The notes under the pieces are model-generated. The model saw nothing but the letters and a program-made list of their open reading frames with translations. It was not told where the DNA came from and did not search any database. From positions 282,608-346,607 of the forward strand of contig KE546982.1 in the NCBI GenBank assembly GCA_000442125.1: a stretch of DNA of 64,000 bases. Direction: 5' to 3'. A program made the translations under genes and the position numbers. Below, in pieces: positions 56,536-64,000 of this stretch (position 1 is its first letter; each line of letters begins with the position of its first letter). This DNA is from Opeltia flavorubescens (lineage: Eukaryota; Ascomycota; Lecanoromycetes; Teloschistales; Teloschistaceae).

Positions 56536-58730
56536 ATGAAAGAAACATCATTCACCCCTAAAACGAGGTTGACGTGCAACTTTAAGCCGATCCCAAGAAA
56601 TCTCTTCCGCGCAGTTCACCGTTTCTTTTGGCCGCTACTCCTCGGAATTCTAGCCCCTCAGTTCTCGATTATTGTTATCCGCTTCTTTAGGAATCCCTGG
56701 AGCTATGATCGCCCTCCGGAAAAGGAGTGGAAACCTTGGGAGACGCAAGAAGATATTAACAAATGGGCTTATCCGGTCTTGTACATTCTTCGTCTCGTGA
56801 TCTGGGGATGGATCTCTTATTCTTAGTGGGTACTCACTTTCTTGGGATGAGCAGACGTTGATACTTATAGCGTCTTGGACATTTCATTCCAGCCTGAGGT
56901 GTATCCACCGCCAAGTAGCCTACGAGAGACTCCGCCAAGTGGCCCACCAGAGACTCCGCCAAGTGGCCTACCAGAAACCCCAGAAACGAGACAAATCGCG
57001 GCCACTCCGGAACAATATCCGCTCGATGGGAGTGCGGTAAACTCTCAGGAGGAAGCGCCAGCTCCAAAGGTCGAGGACGCCCAACAGGACCTTTTCAGAA
57101 CCCCAAGAGCAGGTCAAACGGTTGCAACGACTCTGAACCAGCGTTCACTTGACATCAGAACCCTAATGTTAGGTGAAGGAGCCGTTACTACAAAACAACG
57201 ACCGCTTGGTAGCAAAGCGAAAAATGAGTCCCAAACTCCAAAACCGAGTCGAAGAACTATACCAACTTCGACGCCAAATCTATCTAATATAGATGATGGA
57301 GAGGGGTACAACGGTTATACTACTGGGGCTCTAGATTCATCAGAGCGTAACCTAAATCGGTCGCGAGGAATTTCTCGCCGCGATCAGATCAAGTCAAAGC
57401 TATACCGGTCCAAACCTTTACCAAAGAATAATTATTCCCAGGGTATATATTCTAACCAGGTAAATAATTACAATTCAATTTCTACAATCAAGTTGGATTC
57501 TAATAGAAATAGAATGATTTTTCTCCATCCGATCATATTTCTCTAGCCGATAGTTCCAGTCCGGGTAATAATTTCCGTCAGCGTATTCCATCTTCTCCAG
57601 GTAATCCTTCCGGTCTGGATACTAGGCCTTTCCCAGACAATCGTCCGCTGGGTAATCTCTCGCCATTTAATAAAAACGAGGATATCGATATCTCTCGCAA
57701 AGAAATAGGAGAAGCGTCGTTCTCAATTCAAAGTCCGCCTGGTAATATTGCCCCCTTCCTACAATCAAGGCGCTCGTACGGTAAGAGGGGAAACCCCTTT
57801 CACGCACGTCAAGATGGTGAAACACGCTCTCAAAAGAGGATCCCATTCAAAAAAGAAGCGGTAGCTGTAGCAAAGGAGGCAATATCGGAAGAAGAAACGG
57901 CGGGGCTAGAGACAAAGAAAGAGACGGTTGAGAACAAAGAAGAAATACTGAAAGAACAGGAAAAGACGGTAGGAGAAAAGGAAAATCCGCTAAAGCAACA
58001 GGAGAAGACATTAGAAGAGAAAAGTTCAACGGCGGAACGAGAAGAAGCGACGCTGAAAGACAAGAAAGCGGTACCAGAAGTCAACGAACCCACGCCAGCG
58101 AAAGAAGAAACGATACCAGGAGTCAAGGATTCTCCGCCGGCAAAAGAGAGAGCGATACAAGAAGTCAAAGCGGCAACGCCGCCGGAAAAAGCTGCGTCCT
58201 CCAATATCCCCGTTGGATCAAGATCATGCAAGGATCGTTTCTTCCACTCCCGGGAATTTAGGCAGACCGCGCTCAAGAAAGATAGGGACTATGTTCTAGA
58301 GGTTGCATTGTCTTGGGGGGAATCCTATACAGAAGAGGATTTTAAAAAACTCATCCGCTACAACGCCAAGATCGACGATGACGCCCTACAAAGACTAAAT
58401 TCAAAAACGATCAACGAAAAGACTTTAGAAGCAGAGCATCACGTTTGGCTGCGATCGAATCTACGGCCTCATGCAGAACGAATCTTTCCTGGGAAGAAAG
58501 CGAGACCCCTTAATATCTTGAGGCTTTGGGTCAATATCAATCGGCATCGAAGAGGGGAGGTGCCGTTTTGGCCTCCGGGCTATACACCTGTACACAGCGA
58601 GGAACAAGCGAGAGGTGCGGATTTGGATTCAATGACAACGGATGCCGATGGGACCACTTACGACTCAACATCAGACAGCGGGACGCTGGATGAAGAGTCG
58701 GACGACGAAAAAAGGGGTGGAGAGGAATGA
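56536..58730 (+). CDS. Cluster family F, copy 2: two-span protein, repeat-rich disordered region, basic C-terminal domain (698 aa)
   Basis: Exons are 56536-56825, 56871-57459 and 57513-58730. Intron 1 is 45 bp, phase 2; intron 2 is 53 bp, phase 0, with GTAAAT donor and AATAG acceptor; both phases equal copy 1. Spans lie at about residues 31-50 and 78-95, with a Pro/Trp-rich loop (FFRNPWSYDRPPEKEWKPW). The disordered part holds repeats: PPSGPPETPPSGLPETPE early, several SPGN/PLGN units in the middle, and a Lys/Glu block of roughly 120 residues before the C-terminal domain. That domain contains VALSWGESYTEEDFKKLI, LRLWVNINRHRRGE and WPPGYTP, then an acidic Asp/Ser/Thr tail. It is 165 residues longer than copy 1, mostly by repeat expansion. 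Confidence 0.85.
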
Positions 58731-60035
58731 AATCCTTGGCGGCGTGTTTGCCCATGAGTGGCCAGCTACCAACGTCCAGGGAAACCGGAGAAAACGGCTA
58801 GATGGCGTACAATCTGAAGTAGCAACGAGTATACCAGCCAGAATTCATCGGTTCATTTACAGTTTTTCATTCTAATTTCCTTTCCTTGATCCTGTTTATA
58901 AATCGCGCTGGAAACGTGCTGTTACGAATCCGCCATGGGGCGCCATAGCCTTGGTATTCTTATATTTTTGACACCAAACCCTATAGAGATTTAGCAACCA
59001 TCCAGTTTACTACTACTACTTCCATATATAACGTAGTCATTTATTACCAATGGTAGTATTTGGTGTGCAGATCTAGCTTGTATCAATATATATGATGCAA
59101 GGCCTGCAATCTCGCCCCAAATAGTTGGACTATTTTCGACGATCCTTTCAAGCAACACCGCACTGGATCTCCTTATACCCTTTCGTTCTCGAATTGCAAT
59201 CAAAATCAGGTTCGAGAATCAGGACAAGAATACTAAGGCAAGCCTTTTGCAAAAGTAAACCTGAAAATAAAATTATTTTAGCTAATATTTAACTCTAATT
59301 AATTTAAAAATAAATAAAGTAATTATAAAAATCAACCAAATTCTACTCCTCTTTATTTTTACCTGCTCGTGTTCTAGGGCATGTGTGGGATAAGGGATAG
59401 CCTCAAGATAGCGAGTAATCTGAATGTAGGACTATCGGTGATGGTGCACTCGTTTATACCTGCCCAGATTTTCGGAGTTTCGCCGCAACTTGCCCCTTTC
59501 AGAAAGCCCTTACCATGAAATACTACGCAATGGGTACTTTTCAACGAGACTTTCACATTCATTTAAATCATCCTTTATCTCACCCTTTCAGTCGACGTTT
59601 ATGGCGAATATAAGATCAGCCATTTATCAAAAGTCCGACTTCTCTAGCGCTCAAAATACTGCTTGAAGATGGCTTACTAATTTAAACCCTAAAGTATGTT
59701 TTGGCAGAGGGTACGACAGAAGATCATGCGGTGGCCACCGTCATCTTTCGGAGGATTCTCGATCGCGGGTGGTATGGCTTCCAATCTCATTGTTTCATCG
59801 GGGCCAATGACGATAAAATATCTATTCAGTCTCTGTTCCGATCGCGTGTCAAGCCGCCGAACCATGATATATTATCCAAATGAACCTCAACTTGATATCG
59901 ACCACTCCATACTCAATGTGTTTCTCGGCCCAAGTGACCTGGGAGCGCCATTGTAATAAATCACAAATAAAAAAAGGCGGGAGTTCGCTTTGGGAAGGAC
60001 TGAATTTAGTCCGAATCACCGCCTTAACCAAGATC
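58731..60035. other. Intergenic with an AT-rich block
   Basis: No gene is seen. Bases 59240-59360 are markedly AT-rich (runs such as AATTAATTTAAAAATAAA), unlike the surrounding DNA. This could be a 3' region, a replication-origin-like tract or simply mutated repeat DNA. Confidence 0.4.
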
Positions 60036-60662
60036 CTATATACGCCTCAGCAATAGCGAGGATTCAGGTAAGGAGGTCAATTTACCGTCAATAAGGGGCC
60101 TTGGAGCTTGACCGCTGTGCCGCCAGCAGTACCAGGCTGCCATACCGGGCTCTGTAACAATCTTCGAATATCTACATGGCCCGTCAGGCTTTTGGCCGGC
60201 GCAGCGGATCTTGGTACCTGTGGCCATCCCCATCGCGTGACCTTCTCTTGCAGTAATGGGCTTCTCTTCGACAACCTCTTCCTCTTCGGAAAGTTCTTCT
60301 TCTTCGGTGAGTTCTTCTCCTTCGGTAACCTCTTCCACTTCGGCAAGCTCTTCCTCCTCGACAAGTTCTTCCTCTTCAGCGGGCTCTCCATCCACAGCAG
60401 GCTTCTCCTCGCCCTGAAGCCATTAAATCAAGTCTCCAGACAAGAGCCAAATTGCCCCGTATAGCCGTCCGCAGGGCACGTCGACTGCCATCCAAAGGTA
60501 AGGCCGGATCTGAAAATAGATAAAGGATAATACATCCCGTATAGTCCGTATCACGAGCCCCGCCAGATTAAGTATCCCAATCCCGATCCAAGCAGCGGGA
60601 AGAAGTACCGAAGCCCCGACCGAGAAGATTACAACCAGGGAAATCCAGTAGAGCCAGTACAT
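60036..60662 (-). CDS. Membrane segment joined to acidic repeat and Cys/His cluster (about 186 aa if spliced)
   Basis: The first frame (from ATG 60662) is hydrophobic, with probably two spans (YWISLVVIFSVGASVLL; IGILNLAGLVI). The second (from about 60413) is a run of EEEEL repeats, followed by CAGQKPDGPCRYSKI...WYCWRH. The pattern C...G-x2-C...C-x2-H resembles a small zinc-type knot seen in fungal and viral proteins of the KKGxPC...YCxxH kind. A 66-bp phase-0 intron (60414-60479, acceptor TTCAG) would join the two, but its GTGCCC donor is weak; alternatively they are two genes. A GTAAAT donor-like site near the end suggests a possible further exon. Confidence 0.5.
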
Positions 60663-61464
60663 GATTTGAGGGTCAGAGAGCTCTGGTAATAGTAGTAACT
60701 CTGCACTAGAATAATTTTGGTTGAAATATCGACGAAGCAGTCTTATGCCGGAGGAACTAATAGTTGAAAAAAAGCTTTGGGAGAGAGCAAGTTACTACGT
60801 CACATACAATAACCTTTCTTCTGGAACAAAGCATTCTGTAGAAGTTATATACGTAAAAGATATTTTTTGGCGGAAGCAACGGCTAATAAGAAAGACCAAC
60901 CGGTTGTCAGAATAGACCACCATAATCGTTACAAAGCAATCCTATCATTGCCGTGCATCATCTTGAATGTCAAAGAAATTCTGTTGATATCCAATTGGTC
61001 TCTTTGCTTGATTGCTACAATAGATGCCTACCACAGAGCGCTCTGTGATGTAATCCATGCTAAAATTTCAGTGACCATCTATTCTTGACATTCCGTGCAT
61101 CAAGCTGGTCTCGCGACTCGGTGGAATTCTTCTTGGTTAGTCCGTGATACAGGAGGTTTTAATTCGATATCGCTCTTCAATCCGGCCATCAGATTTTCAG
61201 CTACGGCATTTGTCACTCCTTTGGCTGAAATCTGAAGGGCGACATGTGTCGCTCCTCAGATTGCCACCATAATCTGAACAGCCGCATGTGTCGCTCCTCA
61301 GATTGCCACTGGATTCTCAACAGCATCATGCGTCGCACTTCAATCTTGGTAGAATCTAATACTATTGGAGGATGTCCAGCTTCAGATGGCCGGATATGGT
61401 AGACTCCGTGGTCCTTCCGCGGTGGTCTCGCGGGGCCGGAGAAAAGCTGTAATATCGCCTTCCT
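60663..61464. other. Intergenic with short tandem repeat
   Basis: No gene is supported. It contains the 42-bp tandem repeat listed separately. Confidence 0.45.
61229..61355. repeat. Tandem repeat, three units of about 42 bp
   Basis: Each unit runs as AATCTGAAGGGCGACATGTG, then TCGCTCCTCAGATTGCCAC, with drift in the third unit. The first two share a 24-base exact core. GCGACATGTGTCGC inside the first unit is nearly palindromic, so single strands could form small hairpins. Situated 3' of the gene at 61465. Confidence 0.75.
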
Positions 61465-62857
61465 CTAAATTTGGCGGTAGTAAGTGTCAAAACGGTCTGC
61501 TTCTTCGTCGTCCGCAATGATCAAGTGGAGGGTGCTAAGGAATGAATTCTCTAGGGCCTGGAGCTTTAGTGCGGGAATTGTAATCTGGTCTTGCGGGCAA
61601 AGGATGTTGATTTCTTTCCCTAAGACTTCCACATCCGAGTGGAATTGGGAGAAACGTTGTAAGAGGAGAGTTATATTTTGACCAGTCGCCCCGAGGTCGA
61701 CATCGATAGTAGCATGGATACCACGCCAGTCATCATTCTTTTCGTGTAGCTGTACCTGACTCTCGCCGTAACTCCACTGAGGCAAATGCCAGAGAGACCG
61801 AAGTTCTGGAGTGTAGACATCCTCCTTCTCCATCCTTCTTATCTGATCGCTCGACTTTTCGGACTCGTTCGCAAGGTATGTTCGCATTTTACCGTTAGAG
61901 TCTCGGGCGGCAAGAAGGGCTTGTTGAAGCTGTGAATAGTGTGCTTGGGTAGAGTCGAGGGTCGGAAGCATTTTCCGCAGCTGGAAACATTGACCTGGCT
62001 GCATGAATAGAGCGTCCTTGGCGGATGGCGATAATGTAGTGTGGATATGAGACTGTAGTAGGGCAGTGTATGATTCGGCTCTGGACAATGCGACGTCATA
62101 CTCCCCGCGTAAATCGAGGGCCCGTGAGAGGGCTGAATGGTCCCTTTGACGGAGAAGGACAATTATCCGGCTATTGTGTGATTTGGCATCCGACAAGATC
62201 TGCTTCGTCGTAAGAAGAGGCTGTAAGTGATACGAAGGCCGAGGACGGGGAGTGGATAAGAAGACAAAGACCGCTATGGAAACCAGAGCGATGATAATAA
62301 GGCAAGTGTATGAACAGCAGCAATTACCGAAAGATGGCTGAGATTGGGGCGGCCTGGGCGGGTTGGAGCCTAGCTGCGGTTGTGGTCGGATGTGTTGTGG
62401 CCGTGGCAGCTGGGAATCTGGTTGCGATCGCGGTCCGGAATCTGTCGGTGGTAGCATTCGGGAGTTCGTTGGCACTGGTATTGGGGGATTAGATGGCTCT
62501 ACAAAGGAAGTGTTTGATGGCGATAGTCTTGCTAGTGCTGGTCCGAGATCTGGCCATAGGATGTCAGGGCTGGTCCGAGGTGAATTGACAGAGTCGTCAG
62601 GGTTGGCAGTGTTCCTTGGCTGGACGGTTCTACTGCGATGTAGACTGGCGGAAGGCGGGGTTGGGAGATTCGCGGTTCCTCCTGGCTGGACATTTCTACC
62701 GCCGTGTTGCGATCGATCTACCTTGAGACTGTCAGCTCTTCTGCCTGTTGATTGATGCGAAGGTTACCTCTGGTGGATAGCCATTGCGCATCCGGGGACA
62801 TTGATGCTCATCATCGTCGGGCTGGCTCCAATCCATAGTCGGTGGTGGAAGAACCAT
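61465..62857 (-). CDS. Single-span protein with Pro-rich N-terminus and helical ectodomain (448 aa), possible distant family A member
   Basis: Exons (minus) are 62857-62768 and 62721-61465, with a 46-bp phase-0 intron (GTAACC donor, CTGAC branch, CTCAAG acceptor). The first exon gives MVLPPPTMDWSQPDDDEH. Residues 31-160 are rich in Pro, Ser and Gln; a Cys-rich entry (GNCCCSYTC) leads into a span at about residues 164-185. The rest is predominantly helical, with two Cys: GQCFQLRKML and NILCPQDQ. These correspond in order and rough spacing to the middle two of the four Cys in families A and A' (FCNLHKLF and NIWCLQV). That, plus the same topology, hints at a distant family A member, but I see no FN(T/A)TKR motif, so it stays a hypothesis. 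Confidence 0.75.
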
Positions 62858-63749
62858 CGTTCCAGGAGTCTGTGGTTCGAGAGCAGTGGGATGTTGCGTA
62901 TTGTCAGATCAGCAAAGCCTGAGTATTCTACAAAAAGGTTGTCAGCAAAAGAAGCTGGGATCTGGGAAAGAGCTGAAAACTATGGATAGAGGATGATTTT
63001 CTTCTCTAACATGGAAGAGACAAAGACAGGACTGAGACGGCGGCTGCTTGCACATCTACCCGAGACATGCCACCGCCACACAGGTCCAGGCCCCGGAGAG
63101 CGGTGTCTCTTTGCAATACATGACGGGATACCCCTGGGTAGCATCTGCATCTAGTCATTTGGATGTTATGCGCTCACTGGCAAACAATATAGAACGTGAG
63201 GTGTCAAGTATGGTCGTGCTAAAAGTGCGCTTGGCTGCAGCCTAATTTTGGAGTGTCACGGGAAGGACAAAACCCAAGATATCCGATCAGTCAAAGGAAC
63301 CAACCGTTGAACCTCAATCATCGAGCAAACCAGTAGGGGCAGAGGCAGAGAAACAAACGGCTCCTTTCCCTAGCGTGCCACTGGCCGCCCTGACTAGCTG
63401 TCTTCAATCCCATGTCCTACAACATACCGGCTGCTCCTTTGATCGGGAGATACCAATGAACCAAGACCTTTTACTTACTCCAACCGGCCCGTTTGCTGTA
63501 TGTCGATAGCCGGGCGTGAGGGGGTCTCAATGTATCGACCATCTTGCCAAGTCTATAACCCGGCATCCTTGCGCTCATTGATTTCCCCCTATATCAAGGA
63601 TCCAATCACCGAATATCCTTATCTCGGCATAAGTACTCTGCAAACCGGCCAAACAAGTAAAGACTCTCATCGGCTTCCTGATCCATTTCAAAATCAACAG
63701 TCCACACTACCTTCCCTGCCTCACTCCGCCAATCCTCAATCTTGTCCAA
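62858..63749. other. Intergenic upstream of the edge gene
   Basis: About 890 bp between two divergent genes. No gene is seen. Bases 63540-63740 are pyrimidine-rich before the next start codon. Confidence 0.4.
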
Positions 63750-64000
63750 ATGACGGCTATTCCGCAGATGTTACTCCAGAACGCAGCAGCCATTCAATAC
63801 GCTCTTCTAAACAGCGTGACATCTGTTCAGCGTACTCTCTTCCACAGTATTGTAGTCTTCCAGGCCAGACTTTTTCTTGCTATCGATCGAGCTTTCGGAG
63901 CTGGGGGCACCACCGCAGACGCAGTCTTGATGGTAATGGAAGGTTGGCGGTGGTACGCCTGGTTCGCTCTACGCAAAAACGTCCACGCTGTACAAGCGAA
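63750..64000 (+). CDS. 5' part of a gene that continues past the right edge (83 aa visible)
   Basis: ATG 63750 in context CCAAATGAC opens a frame that remains open to the last base, 83 complete codons. The visible part reads MTAIPQMLLQNAAAIQYALL..., a helical and mildly hydrophobic sequence with no clear signal peptide, followed by FQARLFLAIDRAFGAGG and a Trp-rich strip (GWRWYAWFAL). No start of families A-F resembles it. Because the frame has no stop in 251 bases and sensible codons, it is probably the start of a real gene. Confidence 0.6.
   Translation, partial: MTAIPQMLLQNAAAIQYALLNSVTSVQRTLFHSIVVFQARLFLAIDRAFGAGGTTADAVLMVMEGWRWYAWFALRKNVHAVQA

Noticed and set aside
57830-58276. Ser/Phe-rich minus-strand ORF inside family F copy 2
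   Set aside because: It is the antisense of the Lys/Glu block in exon 3.
1-64000. tRNA or rRNA genes
   Set aside because: I looked for tRNA-like A and B box spacing and conserved rRNA stretches by eye and found nothing convincing; a covariance-model scan would be needed to exclude tRNAs.

Overview
The window looks like nuclear DNA of a filamentous ascomycete (Pezizomycotina). Supported introns are 45-90 bp with GT..AG ends and CTRAY-like branch points, most predicted proteins are orphans, genes are separated by 0.3-4 kb, and GC is moderate. A leotiomycete-like genome would fit, but no marker gene fixes the class. No housekeeping gene was recognised. Assembly gaps: 235 Ns at 44208-44442 and single Ns near 12906, 16456 and 38007.

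The main content is a cluster of six unrelated membrane-protein families that occurs twice. I call the families A-F. Copy 1 (about 5.6-23.6 kb) reads A(+) B(+) C(-) D(-) E(-) F(+). Copy 2 (about 44.5-58.7 kb) reads C'(+) B'(-) A'(-) D'(-) E'(-) F'(+). The D-E-F half has the same order and strands in both copies; the A-B-C half is inverted as a unit. The pairs are strongly diverged in protein sequence, but key motifs, membrane topology, intron positions and intron phases agree, so this is an old segmental duplication plus inversion and not an assembly artefact. A is a type II-like anchored, Cys-containing helical ectodomain. B has a signal peptide and about four C-terminal membrane spans. C has one span and an acidic tail ending in a WGG motif. 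D has three spans. E has N-terminal spans and a large helical domain, with one intron. F has two spans, a long disordered region and a basic C-terminal domain, with two introns. E and F are divergently transcribed from a shared intergenic region in both copies. Repeated co-retention suggests the products work together, perhaps as a membrane or cell-surface complex; the function is unknown.

Region by region: 1-2.9 kb holds decayed coding remnants. At 2.9-3.4 kb is a small spliced gene for a secreted or membrane protein. Copy 1 spans 5.6-23.6 kb, with a few doubtful small genes between members. A decayed 60-80 bp tandem repeat at 23.6-24.1 kb is followed by two coiled-coil genes (24.3-26.4 kb). 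From 26.4 to 42.3 kb lies a gene-poor stretch with a 14-bp minisatellite, two tentative spliced genes and remnants. An AT-hook gene (42.3-43.6 kb) and C' (44.5 kb) diverge from a region carrying two oppositely oriented arrays of the same 19-bp repeat around the assembly gap. Copy 2 follows, interrupted between A' and D' by a broken nuclease-like gene (49.7-51.2 kb). To the right come an acidic CxH-type gene, a further single-span helical protein that may be a distant family A member, and a gene that runs off the right edge.

Homology statements rest on comparing translations by eye; no database search or alignment program was used.
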